A stretch of 64,000 bases of DNA from Planococcus versutus (GTDB taxonomy: Bacteria; Bacillota; Bacilli; Bacillales_A; Planococcaceae): positions 2,024,001 through 2,088,000 of the forward strand of contig NZ_CP016540.2 in NCBI RefSeq assembly GCF_001186155.3, in the 5' to 3' direction. Below are positions 37,531 through 47,893 of the stretch, one piece after another. Both the position numbers and the translations under genes were made by a program. Numbering within the stretch: position 1 is the stretch's first letter; each line of letters opens with the position of its first letter. The notes beneath the pieces were generated by a model. It was not told the DNA's origin. It saw only the letters and a program-made list of their open reading frames with translations, and did no database searches.

Positions 37531-39079
37531 GCTGATCCTCACCTTTCTTTGTTAAATCCTTTGTTTTTTTCTGCTCTGTATGTCCTGCCATAAGTAAGCC
37601 TAGTTCTTGCTCTGTTGTTGTTTCTGGCGTCACAATATCGACAATTTCTCCATCATGAATAACAGCTATTCGATCTGAAACATTCATAACTTCGTCTAAT
37701 TCAAATGAGATCAATAATACTGCTTTACCGTTATCGCGTTGTTCAATTAAACGACTATGAATAAATTCAATAGCGCCTACGTCTAAACCTCGAGTCGGCA
37801 ATGCTGCAATTAACAAGTCTGGATCTCGATCAACTTCTCGCCCAATAATGGCTTTTTGTTGATTGCCTCCTGATAAAGAACGTGCTAATTCTGACGGTCC
37901 TTGTGTTCGAACATCAAAATCTTTTATAATTTGCAAGGCTTTTTCATTGATTTCGTTGTAATCAATAATGCCCGATTTGGAAATAGGTTTTTTGTAATAG
38001 GTCTGAAGCGAGATATTATGCCCTACTGGAAAATCCAATATTAATCCGTGCTTATGGCGATCTTGAGGAATATGTCCAACACCAGCTTCTGTTACTTTTC
38101 GTGGCTTCATATTGGTAACATCTTTGCCATTGAGAGAAATGGTCCCACTTTTCACTTTACGAAGACCTGTAATAGCCTCAATAAGCTCTGATTGTCCGTT
38201 GCCATCAATTCCAGCAATCCCCATAATTTCACCTTTGCGAACATTTAAATTCAGACTCTTAACCTTATCAATTCCGCGATAATCTTGAACTACTAAGTCT
38301 TTAATATCTAAAACTTCTTCTCCTGGAAAAGCTTCTCCTTTTACTGTAGTAAACTCCACTGCACGACCGACCATCAATGAGGCAAGATCGTTCGGATTGG
38401 TTTCAGATGTAGTGACGGTACCAATTCCCTTACCTTTTCGAATAACCGTTACGCGATCAGAAACGTCCATAATCTCTTTTAGTTTATGTGTAATCAAAAT
38501 AATCGACTTGCCTTCAGCTACTAATCGTTTCATAATTTGAATCAATTCTATAATTTCTTGAGGTGTCAATGAAGCTGTTGGCTCATCAAAAATCAAAATT
38601 TCGGCTCCGCGATAAAGCGTTTTCAATATTTCTACACGTTGTTGCATTCCTACTGAAATATCTTCAATTATGGCATTTGGATCTACGTTCAAACTATATT
38701 GTTCTGATAATGCTTGAACTTTTTTAGCCGCATCTTTTTTATTAGTAATCCCGTATTTAGTAGGCTCGCTTCCCAAAATAATGTTTTCCGTAACAGAAAA
38801 GTTTTCGACTAACATAAAATGTTGGTGAACCATTCCAATGCCAAGATCATTGGCTATGTTCGGATTTGAAATATCTACTTTCTTTCCACGTACTCGAATT
38901 TCTCCACCTTCGGGCTGGTACAATCCAAATAAGACGTTCATTAAAGTCGATTTCCCTGCACCATTTTCTCCTAGTAATGCGTGAATCTCTCCCTTTTCTA
39001 GTTGCAGCGTAATATTGTCATTGGCGACAAATGTACCGAACTCTTTACGAATATTCAGCATTTCGATTACATACTCCAC
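37520..39079 (-). CDS. nupO: Nucleoside ABC transporter ATP-binding protein (NupO-like)
   Basis: A 519-residue duplicated ABC ATPase. The first half has GENGAGKST, a Q-loop, SVGMQQRVEIL and LIFDEPTASLT. The second half has a degenerate Walker A (GIDGNGQSE) and SLSGGNQQKAI, as usual for sugar/nucleoside importers of this type. The GTG at 39079 is chosen because AAGGGAGTG precedes it; upstream codons show no site. Confidence 0.93.
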   Translation of the reverse strand: MEYVIEMLNIRKEFGTFVANDNITLQLEKGEIHALLGENGAGKSTLMNVLFGLYQPEGGEIRVRGKKVDISNPNIANDLGIGMVHQHFMLVENFSVTENIILGSEPTKYGITNKKDAAKKVQALSEQYSLNVDPNAIIEDISVGMQQRVEILKTLYRGAEILIFDEPTASLTPQEIIELIQIMKRLVAEGKSIILITHKLKEIMDVSDRVTVIRKGKGIGTVTTSETNPNDLASLMVGRAVEFTTVKGEAFPGEEVLDIKDLVVQDYRGIDKVKSLNLNVRKGEIMGIAGIDGNGQSELIEAITGLRKVKSGTISLNGKDVTNMKPRKVTEAGVGHIPQDRHKHGLILDFPVGHNISLQTYYKKPISKSGIIDYNEINEKALQIIKDFDVRTQGPSELARSLSGGNQQKAIIGREVDRDPDLLIAALPTRGLDVGAIEFIHSRLIEQRDNGKAVLLISFELDEVMNVSDRIAVIHDGEIVDIVTPETTTEQELGLLMAGHTEQKKTKDLTKKGEDQHVE

Positions 39080-39183
39080 TGTTGTCACTCCCTTAAAACT
39101 GCTGACTTCATTTAAATTAATTAATACAGGAAAGGCTTCCGTTATCAAAAACCTTTCCTCTAATAATCTTTAACTTATGCATA

Positions 39184-39222
39184 AAAAAATCATAAAGACC
39201 GGTTGAACCGGTCTTTATGATG
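39184..39222 (-). terminator. Intra-operon terminator between nupN and nupO
   Basis: CATAAAGACCGGTT / AACCGGTCTTTATG stem with a very small loop, followed by a T-run. It likely lowers expression of the ATPase and permeases relative to the binding protein. Confidence 0.88.
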
Positions 39223-39240
39223 ACCGTGTTAAAATTTCTA

Positions 39241-40314
39241 TTATTCGACAGTTTCAGGAACTTCAATATCGCCGTCGATAACTTGTTGTTTGTAGTCTTC
39301 AATTTGCTTCAGCACGTCTTCAGGAATTGCTCCACGTGAATCAGCAAGACCTACACCTTCATCAGACAAACCATAAGTGATTGTTTCGCCACCTGGGAAT
39401 TCACCGTTCATAGCTTGTTCTGAGATATTAATAACAGCTGAATCAACTCGTTTTAATACTGATGTTAAAGTAACGTTAGTGTCGCCAGTTTGACCTTCGT
39501 CGTATTGATCTGAGTCAACTCCGATTACCCAAACAGGTGTGTCTGGATTTGCTTCTTTACGTTCTTTTGCTTCAGTAAATACACCATTTCCTGTACCACC
39601 AGCTGCGTGGAAAATGATATCTGCTCCAGCTGAGTACATGCGGTTAGCCGTTGTTTTACCTAATTCTGCTTTATCAAAAGCTCCTGTGTATTGAACATCA
39701 ACTTCAATTGACTCGTCAACTGCCGCAACACCTTCAAGGAATCCTGCTTCAAAACGCTCGATTACTGGAATTTCCATTCCACCAACAAATCCGATTTTCT
39801 TCGATTCTGACATTAGAGCTGCTGCAACGCCGGCAAGGAATGCACCTTCTTGCTCTTTGAAAAGAACGCTTGCAACGTTTGGAGCATCTACGACCGCGTC
39901 AATGATTGCGATTTGAGCTTCAGGCTGTTGTTCAGCAATTTCTTTTACAGCACCTTCCATTAGGAAACCAATGCCGTATACGACATCGAAATCGCGACGG
40001 ATCAAGTTATTTAAGTTCGTGTTGTAGTCTGCATCTGATGCAGATTGCAGATAATCATAACCGCCATCGCCTTTTTCAAGACCTTTTTCTTCACCAAACT
40101 GTTGTAGGCCTTCCCATGCTGATTGGTTAAATGATTTATCATCTACTCCACCAACATCTGTAACCATAGCTACAGAAAAGTCAGAAGTTTCTTCTCCACC
40201 TTTTTCGCCTTCAGATCCGCCAGATGATGTTTTTTCGTCGCTTCCGCAACCAGCGAGCAGTGTACCAGCAGCAAGCATTAATGATAGCCCTAAACCGAAT
40301 TTACGTTTTGTCAA
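39241..40314 (-). CDS. nupN: Nucleoside-binding lipoprotein, BMP family (NupN-like)
   Basis: A 357-residue substrate-binding lipoprotein. The signal peptide [20 protein letters not shown] ends in lipobox LAGC, so the Cys is lipidated and the protein sits on the outer face. A Gly/Ser/Glu linker leads to a PnrA/BMP domain ([20 protein letters not shown]). It binds purine nucleosides in related systems. The TTG at 40314 is used because GGGGG stands 8 bases before it. It is the first structural gene of the operon. Confidence 0.92.
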   Translation of the reverse strand: MTKRKFGLGLSLMLAAGTLLAGCGSDEKTSSGGSEGEKGGEETSDFSVAMVTDVGGVDDKSFNQSAWEGLQQFGEEKGLEKGDGGYDYLQSASDADYNTNLNNLIRRDFDVVYGIGFLMEGAVKEIAEQQPEAQIAIIDAVVDAPNVASVLFKEQEGAFLAGVAAALMSESKKIGFVGGMEIPVIERFEAGFLEGVAAVDESIEVDVQYTGAFDKAELGKTTANRMYSAGADIIFHAAGGTGNGVFTEAKERKEANPDTPVWVIGVDSDQYDEGQTGDTNVTLTSVLKRVDSAVINISEQAMNGEFPGGETITYGLSDEGVGLADSRGAIPEDVLKQIEDYKQQVIDGDIEVPETVE

Positions 40315-40361
40315 TGTAATAACCCCCAAAGAATTTTTGATATTAGCAGGAATTTGCTGTT

Positions 40362-41090
40362 TTACACACGTTTACGAACCACATGAAAGCTGAACTTGTC
40401 AGCTCTAAAGTAATTCTTTGAATAAAGCACCAATCGATCGTCCTCATCGTAATGGAGCTGTTTTAAAACTAATAATGCCGTTTCCGGTTCACATTCCAGA
40501 ATTGGGGAAGCGTCTTCATGATAACCAGTCGGATCAATAAATGTCACCGCATAAGAAATATGAATATTCCCCGATTCTTCAATTGCTGTAAAAATGGAAC
40601 TTTCAGTGCGTCCTAAAAAATCAGAAGGCAAATAATTCGAAGGAACCTTATCAATGCAATAGACGACAGGATCTCCGTTTGCCGTACGAACGCGTTCAAT
40701 AGTTATAATTGTATCATCGCCAGTGCAATGAAAGCGTTTTATATCTTCCTCAGAAGAAAGGCTCTCCAACGTGCTCAAGTAGATAGCACCTGGTTCCATT
40801 CCTGCCTGGCGGATCATGTCAGAGACACTTGTCAGCTGTTCAATACCTGAAGAAAATAGAGGTTTTGAGTTAACAAATGTTCCAACACCGTGGCGTCTGA
40901 CGATAGTATTGTCTTCTTCCAACAGCCGAAGCGCTTCTCGTAAAGTCGCTCGACTGACTCCAAGTGTTTTCGATAATTCGAATTCAGACGGTAACTTCTC
41001 TTTCTCTTTGTATACGCCCGCAGCAATATCCTGTTTCATTCGATCGATTACTTGAAGATACAAAGCACGATGATCCGCTTTAATAGTCAT
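40362..41090 (-). CDS. GntR-family regulator with UTRA domain
   Basis: A 242-residue HutC-type regulator. The winged helix has [20 protein letters not shown] and [10 protein letters not shown]; the UTRA ligand domain from about residue 90 ends in [18 protein letters not shown]. It lies 48 bases upstream of nupN on the same strand, so it probably controls the importer and itself. A perfect 6-2-6 palindrome lies in its leader. B. subtilis has a GntR regulator (ymfC) at the matching spot downstream of spoIIIE, and this may be its equivalent. Start chosen by GGTGGTG before the ATG. Confidence 0.88.
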   Translation of the reverse strand: MTIKADHRALYLQVIDRMKQDIAAGVYKEKEKLPSEFELSKTLGVSRATLREALRLLEEDNTIVRRHGVGTFVNSKPLFSSGIEQLTSVSDMIRQAGMEPGAIYLSTLESLSSEEDIKRFHCTGDDTIITIERVRTANGDPVVYCIDKVPSNYLPSDFLGRTESSIFTAIEESGNIHISYAVTFIDPTGYHEDASPILECEPETALLVLKQLHYDEDDRLVLYSKNYFRADKFSFHVVRKRV

Positions 41091-41113
41091 CCGATTCACC
41101 ACCTATGACAGAG

Positions 41114-41127
41114 ATCAGACATCTGAT
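41114..41127. promoter_or_regulatory. Possible GntR operator
   Basis: ATCAGA-CA-TCTGAT, a perfect 14-base palindrome between a TATAGT-like -10 (41154-41159, minus strand) and the regulator start. Confidence 0.5.
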
Positions 41128-41264
41128 GTAAAACATTCCTACTAATCAGAATTACTATACCACTTATTAGAAATGAAATAAATAGCAATTTGTAGAATTT
41201 AGTGATTTTTCTAATTTAGTTTGTAAAATAACTGATTAAATTATCACAAAAAAACGATTAAGCT

Positions 41265-43607
41265 TCAATATTCTTCCTTCTTTGGAACTAGAACAGTACG
41301 TGGCTTACTACCCTCGTAAGGTCCAACTACTCCACGCTGTTCCATTTGGTCTATAATACGTGCTGCACGCGAATAGCCAACTCGGAATCGTCGTTGCAAC
41401 ATCGAAACAGATGCTGTTTGCATTTCTGTAACTAATTGAACAGCATCGTCGTAAATTTCGTCTGTGTCTTCGCTTATTTTCGTTTCATCTATTTCAGTCG
41501 GAATCATGTCTTCTTGGTATTGCGCTTTTTGTTGTTCGATCACAAAGTCAACAATTTTTTCGACTTCTGAATCTGATAAAAAAGCTCCCTGCACACGAAC
41601 AGGTTTAGATTGACCTGCGCCAAGAAACAACATGTCGCCACGACCCAGTAATTTTTCAGCGCCTCCCATATCTAAAATGGTTCGTGAATCAATTGCTGAT
41701 GAAACAGCGAACGAAATACGCGATGGAATATTCGCCTTAATAACACCCGTAATAACGTTAACACTCGGACGCTGCGTTGCAATGATCAAATGAATTCCTG
41801 CCGCACGTGCCATTTGAGCTAAGCGCGTTATAGCATCTTCTACTTCGTTTGAAGCAACCATCATCAAATCCGCCAATTCATCCACGATTACCACAATAAA
41901 TGGTAATTTCGGATGTTTATCTTCGTTTTCTTCATTGAAGACACGAACATATTCGTTATAACCTTCGATGTTGCGAGTGCCTGTGTGCGAAAAAAGTTCA
42001 TATCTTCTTTCCATTTCAGAAACAATTTTCTTTAATGCTTGTGCTGCTTTTCGTGGATCCGTAACTACAGGTGCAAGCAGATGTGGAATCCCATTGTAAA
42101 CATTTAGTTCGACCATTTTCGGATCGATCATCATCATTTTTACTTCGTGTGGCTTAGCGCGCATAATGATACTGGTAATAATGCCATTAATGCATACTGA
42201 TTTCCCACTGCCCGTTGAACCTGCGACTAGTAAATGGGGCATTTTGTTTAACTCTGTCATCACCGCTTGACCTGTTACATCTCTACCTAATGCAAATAAT
42301 AGTTTAGCATCTGGTCTATTATTTTCTTCAGACTCTAAAACTTCTCGCAAACTAACAATTGACACTTCTGAGTTTGGTACTTCAATCCCGATCGCAGATT
42401 TTCCAGGGATAGGTGCTTCAATTCGAATATCACGCGCTGCCAACGCTAATGCCAAATCATCGTGTAAACTTACAATTTTGCTCACTTTGACTCCTGTATC
42501 TGGCAATACTTCATATTTCGTAACAGCTGGACCTAAGTGAACTTGTGTCACTTTTGCACGCACACCAAAACTTTGGAACGTTTTCTCTAATTTTTTTGCG
42601 TTTTTTTGTATCCCTGAATATTCACCACTTTGGTCTTGATGCGGAGGAAGCGTCAACAAGCTAAGTGGCGGTAATTGATATTCTTCGTTTTCTAATTCTT
42701 CTGAAGTAGAAAGAAGTTGAACATCGCTCGGAGCTTTTTTTTCTACAGATGCTTCTGCAGTGTTTTCTTTTTTCGGTTTTACATTTTCGGTAAATGCTGA
42801 AATGATCGGTTCTTCTTGTTTCGGACGATATAAAAAGTCTTCTTGGTCATCGTCTTCTTCGTAAGCTAACGATTCGTTAATTTCTAACACTTGTTCAGGT
42901 TCTGACTTTTTATGAGAAGCACGTATTTTCTTTGGCTTTGACTTAGTTTGTTGAAAACGACTCATTAATCGATCAAGCGCTGGACGTGCACTAGGTATTT
43001 TTTCTGCAATAAATGGTGCTGCTGCTTTCCCCGTTAAAATGATTGCCCCAATAGAAAGTAAAATAATTGCTACAATCCAAGTACCAGCAGTATCAAACAA
43101 CACATGCAATAAAGCATACAAGAACGCGCCTAAAATCCCACCCCCTGTGGCTAAATAGCTATTCCAAATCGTACCAGTCATTTGTGTTGTTCGAATGGTT
43201 TCAGCAAGCACATTCGATGAAGTAATGGGTAAAATACTGCTCGCTGCCCAAATTAAATGGCATACGAGCAAAATTCCGATCAATATGAACGAAGAACCAA
43301 ATGCAAATTTCGCTTTTGGTTTTGGCCATTTTCGTTTCACCATGACATATATAGCTACAAACACTAGTAATAATGGAATTAGAAATGCTATATAGCCCGC
43401 TAAATATTCTGCTATGTTATATAACATTTTTCCAATGACACCGAGTTGGAATGTCATTAATACAGCAATTCCAAGCATAACCAAGCCTATTACTTCATAC
43501 GCAATCATTGGCATAGGTTGTCTTTTTTTATTTTTAGATTTTGTTTTAGAGTTTACTTTTGCTCTCGCTTTTGATTTTTTTTTCGTTTTCTCACGAGCCC
43601 TATTCAT
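41265..43607 (-). CDS. spoIIIE: DNA translocase SpoIIIE/FtsK
   Basis: A 780-residue translocase. A very Lys-rich N-terminus ([11 protein letters not shown]) precedes four to five membrane helices (about residues 30-190), a charged linker, the motor domain with GSTGSGKSV (Walker A) and VDELADLM (Walker B), and the C-terminal gamma winged helix ([17 protein letters not shown]). It pumps DNA across the septum. Its presence does not imply sporulation, since it also clears DNA from vegetative septa. tepA, found next to it in B. subtilis, is not here. Confidence 0.95.
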   Translation of the reverse strand: MNRAREKTKKKSKARAKVNSKTKSKNKKRQPMPMIAYEVIGLVMLGIAVLMTFQLGVIGKMLYNIAEYLAGYIAFLIPLLLVFVAIYVMVKRKWPKPKAKFAFGSSFILIGILLVCHLIWAASSILPITSSNVLAETIRTTQMTGTIWNSYLATGGGILGAFLYALLHVLFDTAGTWIVAIILLSIGAIILTGKAAAPFIAEKIPSARPALDRLMSRFQQTKSKPKKIRASHKKSEPEQVLEINESLAYEEDDDQEDFLYRPKQEEPIISAFTENVKPKKENTAEASVEKKAPSDVQLLSTSEELENEEYQLPPLSLLTLPPHQDQSGEYSGIQKNAKKLEKTFQSFGVRAKVTQVHLGPAVTKYEVLPDTGVKVSKIVSLHDDLALALAARDIRIEAPIPGKSAIGIEVPNSEVSIVSLREVLESEENNRPDAKLLFALGRDVTGQAVMTELNKMPHLLVAGSTGSGKSVCINGIITSIIMRAKPHEVKMMMIDPKMVELNVYNGIPHLLAPVVTDPRKAAQALKKIVSEMERRYELFSHTGTRNIEGYNEYVRVFNEENEDKHPKLPFIVVIVDELADLMMVASNEVEDAITRLAQMARAAGIHLIIATQRPSVNVITGVIKANIPSRISFAVSSAIDSRTILDMGGAEKLLGRGDMLFLGAGQSKPVRVQGAFLSDSEVEKIVDFVIEQQKAQYQEDMIPTEIDETKISEDTDEIYDDAVQLVTEMQTASVSMLQRRFRVGYSRAARIIDQMEQRGVVGPYEGSKPRTVLVPKKEEY

Positions 43608-43635
43608 GCCTATCCCTCTTTTCTGTCATAATCGA

Positions 43636-43675
43636 AAAAGGATTTCCTCCGAATCAAATCGGTATGGAAATCCTT
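43636..43675 (-). terminator. Terminator of rnjB
   Basis: AAGGATTTCC / GGAAATCCTT outer stem with an inner CCGA/TCGG stem and T-run on the minus strand. Confidence 0.8.
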
Positions 43676-43689
43676 CTACTTTTTTACGC

Positions 43690-45357
43690 TTAGTATTCCA
43701 TAATAATCGGGATAATCATTGGACGACGTTTTGTTTGCTGGAACAAATAAGAATTTAAGGTGTCACGAATTTCTTGTTTAATATTATTCCATTCGAAAGC
43801 GTCTCTTGTCACATACTTTTCAACGACTTTTCGAACAAGTCGCGTAGATTCTTCCATCAGTTCTTCTGATTCCCGCACATACACAAATCCACGTGAAATC
43901 ATTTCTGGACCTGAAGCGATTTTCTTTTCTTTACGGTTTAATGTAACCACAACAATAAAAATTCCATCCTGCGAAAGTAGTTTACGATCGCGAAGAACAA
44001 TGTTTCCAACATCTCCAATACCAATTCCATCAATCAAGACATTTCCAGCAGTAACGCGTCCGCTCATTCGAACTTTGCCGTCTTTGTATTCGACGATGTC
44101 GCCTTTATCAGCGATGAAAATTTCGGATTTATTTATCCCAACTTGCTGTGCTAATTTAGAATGCGCAATCAGCATTTTGTATTCACCTTGAATTGGTATA
44201 AAGTATTTTGGCTTCATCATGTTTAGCATCATTTTCAAATCTTCTTGACTGCCATGACCCGATACGTGAACTTTTTTACTTGAAGTCAATACGTTCGCTC
44301 CAGCTTTCGCCAATTTGTTCATCGTTTGGAACATAGAAACTTCCATACCTGGTGATGGTGTAAATGTAATCAGAACTGTATCAGTCGATTTTATTTTTAC
44401 GTCTTTGTGTTGCTTGCGAACCATTTTATCTAAAGCTTCAAGTGGCTCTCCTTGGTTACCAGTTACAATGATAACAACTTCATCATCGCGGTAATTTTCT
44501 AAGTCTTTTAGTGAAATGACTGTTTCTTCGTCTACAGTTAAATACCCAAGACGTAAACCAACTTCGTAGCTACTTTCTAAACTTCTTCCTGCGACTGCAA
44601 CTTTTTTACCTGTAGCTGCGGCGATATCAAATACCTGCTGGATGCGGATAAAGTTTGATGAATACAATGATACAAGCACGCGACCTTCTGCTGCAATAAA
44701 GGCAGACAAAATATGGTCAGCAACTACGATTTCTGAAGTCGTGTATCCAGGACGTTCTGCTTCTGTCGAATCAGACAGCAGCATTAAAACACCGTCTTCT
44801 CCCAGTTTCGCCATTTTTGCGATATCGGGTCTATAGCTTCCTTTGGCTGATTGGTCAAACTTAAATTCACCTGTGTGAACAACGGCACCTTCTGAAGTAT
44901 GGAAAACAATTCCAAGTGCATCAGGAATACTATGTGTTGTATGAAAAAATGTTACATGTGTTTTGTCAAAGTTCATACGGCTTTTGTTTGTTACTTCAAA
45001 GAATTTCACATGCTTTAAAGAGCCTTGTTCTTTAATATGTTCTTTAGCCATAGCAATCGTCAATTTTGATCCATAAACCGGCACTTGAATTTTTTTCAAT
45101 AAATAAGCAATCGATCCAATAGCATCTTCATGTCCATGAGTCAAGAAAATCCCTTTAACACGATCTTTGTTTTCTACTAAAAATGTCATGTCTGGAATGA
45201 CAATATCGACGCCTAGCATTTCATCTTCTGGGAACATCAATCCACTGTCTACGACAAACAGGTCTTCGTCAATTTCGACTACATACATTGCTTTGCCGAC
45301 TTCGCCGACACCGCCTAGCGGTATTACTCTTATTACTTCATTTTTTATTTTACTCAA
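43690..45357 (-). CDS. rnjB: Ribonuclease J2
   Basis: A 555-residue beta-CASP metallo-beta-lactamase. The first metal motif is THGHEDAIGS, where RNase J1 has HGHEDHIGG; the loss of the final histidine marks RNase J2. Other motifs are HTTHSIPDALG, VHTGEFKFD, the beta-CASP region with SDSTEAERPG, and SGHGSQEDLK. J2 binds RNase J1 and shapes its exo- and endonuclease activity. B. subtilis rnjB is flanked by dapA and tepA; both are missing here. Confidence 0.93.
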   Translation of the reverse strand: MSKIKNEVIRVIPLGGVGEVGKAMYVVEIDEDLFVVDSGLMFPEDEMLGVDIVIPDMTFLVENKDRVKGIFLTHGHEDAIGSIAYLLKKIQVPVYGSKLTIAMAKEHIKEQGSLKHVKFFEVTNKSRMNFDKTHVTFFHTTHSIPDALGIVFHTSEGAVVHTGEFKFDQSAKGSYRPDIAKMAKLGEDGVLMLLSDSTEAERPGYTTSEIVVADHILSAFIAAEGRVLVSLYSSNFIRIQQVFDIAAATGKKVAVAGRSLESSYEVGLRLGYLTVDEETVISLKDLENYRDDEVVIIVTGNQGEPLEALDKMVRKQHKDVKIKSTDTVLITFTPSPGMEVSMFQTMNKLAKAGANVLTSSKKVHVSGHGSQEDLKMMLNMMKPKYFIPIQGEYKMLIAHSKLAQQVGINKSEIFIADKGDIVEYKDGKVRMSGRVTAGNVLIDGIGIGDVGNIVLRDRKLLSQDGIFIVVVTLNRKEKKIASGPEMISRGFVYVRESEELMEESTRLVRKVVEKYVTRDAFEWNNIKQEIRDTLNSYLFQQTKRRPMIIPIIMEY

Positions 45358-45401
45358 TGTTATTTCCTCCTAAAATTAACCCGTACACATCCATAGAATT
45401 C

Positions 45402-45431
45402 ATTATACGGGAATCATCGGAAACAGTCCAA
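45402..45431 (-). promoter_or_regulatory. rnjB promoter
   Basis: TTGGAC (45426-45431), an 18-base spacer and TATAAT (45402-45407) on the minus strand. Confidence 0.7.
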
Positions 45432-45432
45432 A

Positions 45433-45472
45433 GAAAAAAATAAACCAGCACAACGGCTAGTTTATTTTTAAA
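45433..45472 (-). terminator. Terminator of asd
   Basis: AAATAAAC-AGC / GCT-GTTTATTT stem with A- and T-runs, between asd and the rnjB promoter. Confidence 0.75.
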
Positions 45473-45487
45473 AACAATAGCGTTTAA

Positions 45488-46522
45488 TTACACAATGTTT
45501 TCTTCTATCAAAGCTTCCGCAATTTGCACTGAATTCAGTGCTGCACCTTTAACAAGATTATCTGCTACTACCCATAAATGAAAACCATTCGGATTGTCTA
45601 AATCTTGGCGAATTCGTCCAACAAACACTTCGTCTAGACCTGCTGTCATCAACGGCATTGGGTATACTTGGTTTGATGGGTCGTCCATCAATTTAACACC
45701 TGGTGCATTTTTTATTGCTTGTTTAATCTGTTCTACTGTCGCTACTTTGTCTAATTCTACATAAATAGATTCTGAATGTCCTGTTACTACCGGAAGACGT
45801 ACACAAGTTGCTGCGACTGCTAAAGCGTCATCATGCATAATTTTTTTTGTTTCGTTAATCATTTTCATTTCTTCTAATGTATAACCATTATCAGCAAACT
45901 GATCGATTTGTGGAATAACATTAAAAGCAATTGGGTAATGATGCTCAGCTGATTTGACTGGCAGCATTTTGGCTTCTGCTTGTTTTGCGTTATCAAAATC
46001 GATCGATTGCATTTTCAATTCGTTAATAGCATCAATACCTGCACCTGAAACAGCTTGATAAGTAGATACCACTACTTTTTTCAACCCGAACAACTCTTTT
46101 AACGGCTGCAATGCACAAACCATTTGTATGGTCGAACAATTTGGATTAGCAATAATTCCTTTATGAAGTCGAAGATCACCTTTGTTTACTTCGGGAACTA
46201 CTAACGGAACGTCTTTGCTCATTCGAAACGCACTTGTATTGTCAATAACGATTGCTCCTCGTTTAACAGCCTCAGGAGCGAGCTTTTCCGAAACACTTCC
46301 ACCTGCACTGAATAATGCGATGTCGATCTCTTCAAATGACTCAGCCTTTGCTTCTTGTACTGTATAGACCTTGCCATTAAAATCAATTTTCTTTCCAGCA
46401 GAACGACTAGATGACAAAAACACAATATTGTTAATCGGAAAGTTCCGTTTTTCCAATTGTTCTTTCATTTGCTGACCAACTGCACCTGTTGCTCCCATAA
46501 TCGCCACGTTAAATTTTTTCAA
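45488..46522 (-). CDS. asd: Aspartate-semialdehyde dehydrogenase
   Basis: A 344-residue enzyme. The NADP motif is IMGATGAVGQQM, the catalytic cysteine is in ANPNCSTIQMV, and the histidine is in VTGHSESIYVE. It reduces aspartyl phosphate to the semialdehyde for lysine, methionine, threonine and diaminopimelate. A TTG at 46522 is used, since GGAGCG precedes it. dapG and dapA, the usual next genes in Bacillus, are absent; the gene ends with its own terminator. Confidence 0.95.
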   Translation of the reverse strand: MKKFNVAIMGATGAVGQQMKEQLEKRNFPINNIVFLSSSRSAGKKIDFNGKVYTVQEAKAESFEEIDIALFSAGGSVSEKLAPEAVKRGAIVIDNTSAFRMSKDVPLVVPEVNKGDLRLHKGIIANPNCSTIQMVCALQPLKELFGLKKVVVSTYQAVSGAGIDAINELKMQSIDFDNAKQAEAKMLPVKSAEHHYPIAFNVIPQIDQFADNGYTLEEMKMINETKKIMHDDALAVAATCVRLPVVTGHSESIYVELDKVATVEQIKQAIKNAPGVKLMDDPSNQVYPMPLMTAGLDEVFVGRIRQDLDNPNGFHLWVVADNLVKGAALNSVQIAEALIEENIV

Positions 46523-46591
46523 CCTATTCGCTCCTCTACTGGTAATTTGAATTATTGTAACATAATTTATTGTGATAAAAAGTGAAATCAT

Positions 46592-46621
46592 AAAAAAAGC
46601 TCCCTTATACGAAAGAAGCTT
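46592..46621 (-). terminator. Probable terminator at the end of the M16 peptidase gene
   Basis: A short AAGCT / AGCTT stem with a wobble pair spans the stop codon and is followed by seven T on the minus strand. Confidence 0.5.
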
Positions 46622-47831
46622 CTTTTGGCTGGATGATGGAAATAGCTGGTGATTCTATTAAATTATCCAGTAACTCTGTTACTTTTTGAAGCGATACTTG
46701 ATCTATTTGCGTTAATACCTCATCGTAAGTTTGATGTTTGCCGAGTAGTAATTCATGTCTGCCGTTACGACTCATCCGTGCACTAGTGCTTTCGAGTCCA
46801 AGCATTAAACTACCTTTTAACTGCTCTTTAGAATCGGTAATTTCCTCTTGTGTAATGCCGTCTTTTTTTAACTCTTTTAACAGACTTAAAATAACTTGTT
46901 GCATTTCAGCCATTTGATCATCAGAAGTTCCTCCATAAATCGCGAAAGTTCCATGATCAGAGTACGCTGAATGATAAGAGAAAATTGAATAAGCCAGTCC
47001 ACGTTGTTCTCTAATTTCTTGGAACAATCGTGAAGACATTGAGCCTCCGATAATATTGTCCAAGACCGTGATATTGTAAATGTTCGAATCGTTTAATGAT
47101 ACGCCAGGAAAACCAAGACACAAATGACCTTGTTCTGTTTCTTTGTTCTTTATTGAATGTCCTGCTTTAAATACTGGCACTTCATAAACTTTCAAGTTTT
47201 CTTCTCTTTCAAAATCTCCAAATAAAGCCTCTACTTTCTCAAGTAAGCTGGCAGTAACATTCCCCGCTACAGAAACTACAATGTTTGCTGGTGTATAATG
47301 ACGATTCATGTAATCACGAATTTTTTCTGGAGTAAAACTTGCCAAAGTTTCAGCCGTTCCTAGTATCGATGCTCCAATGGAGTTTTGCGGATACATCACA
47401 CGCCATAATTGTTCGTGAACATCATCATCCGGCATATCTTCCGTCATACTAATTTCTTCAAGAATTACTTGTCGCTCTTTATCAAATTCTACAGGATCCA
47501 TTTGTGAATTAAAAAGCATGTCTGCAAGAACGCTCACTGCGCGCTCTGCATGATGGTCTAAGACTTTTGCATAATAACAAGTATATTCTTTCGATGTATA
47601 GGCATTAATATCGCCACCAATCCGGTCAAATTCGCGCGCGATTTCTTTTGCTGTTCGTGAGTCTGTTCCTTTAAACAGCATATGTTCGATAAAATGAGTA
47701 ATACCGTTTTCTTCTGGCAGTTCATCTCGTGATCCGTTATTCACAAAAACACCCATTGCAACAGAATGAAAATGTGGAATAGTTTCGGAAACAATGCGCA
47801 ATCCATTTTTGCAAGTCTGTGTTGTTACCAT
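46605..47831 (-). CDS. mlpA: M16 family zinc peptidase (MlpA/YmxG-like)
   Basis: A 408-residue mitochondrial-processing-peptidase-like protein with HFIEHMLFKGT (zinc motif HxxEH) and the distal glutamate in ERQVILEEISM. The glycine-rich loop is YAIYGGTSDDQ-like, FAIYGGTSD. It is expected to degrade peptides in the cytoplasm. The ATG at 47831 is chosen: AGGAGG lies 9 bases before it, and an ATG two codons upstream lies only three bases from the site. ylxY, usually between pnp and this gene, is absent. Confidence 0.88.
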   Translation of the reverse strand: MVTTQTCKNGLRIVSETIPHFHSVAMGVFVNNGSRDELPEENGITHFIEHMLFKGTDSRTAKEIAREFDRIGGDINAYTSKEYTCYYAKVLDHHAERAVSVLADMLFNSQMDPVEFDKERQVILEEISMTEDMPDDDVHEQLWRVMYPQNSIGASILGTAETLASFTPEKIRDYMNRHYTPANIVVSVAGNVTASLLEKVEALFGDFEREENLKVYEVPVFKAGHSIKNKETEQGHLCLGFPGVSLNDSNIYNITVLDNIIGGSMSSRLFQEIREQRGLAYSIFSYHSAYSDHGTFAIYGGTSDDQMAEMQQVILSLLKELKKDGITQEEITDSKEQLKGSLMLGLESTSARMSRNGRHELLLGKHQTYDEVLTQIDQVSLQKVTELLDNLIESPAISIIQPKEASFV

Positions 47832-47852
47832 GTGCATGTTCCTCCTCATAGT

Positions 47853-47881
47853 AAAAAATTGCCGACAAAGTCGACAATTTT
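47853..47881 (-). terminator. Terminator of pnp
   Basis: AAATTGTCGAC / GTCGGCAATTT stem with one mismatch and T-run on the minus strand. Confidence 0.75.
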
Positions 47882-47893
47882 GAAAGATTAATT

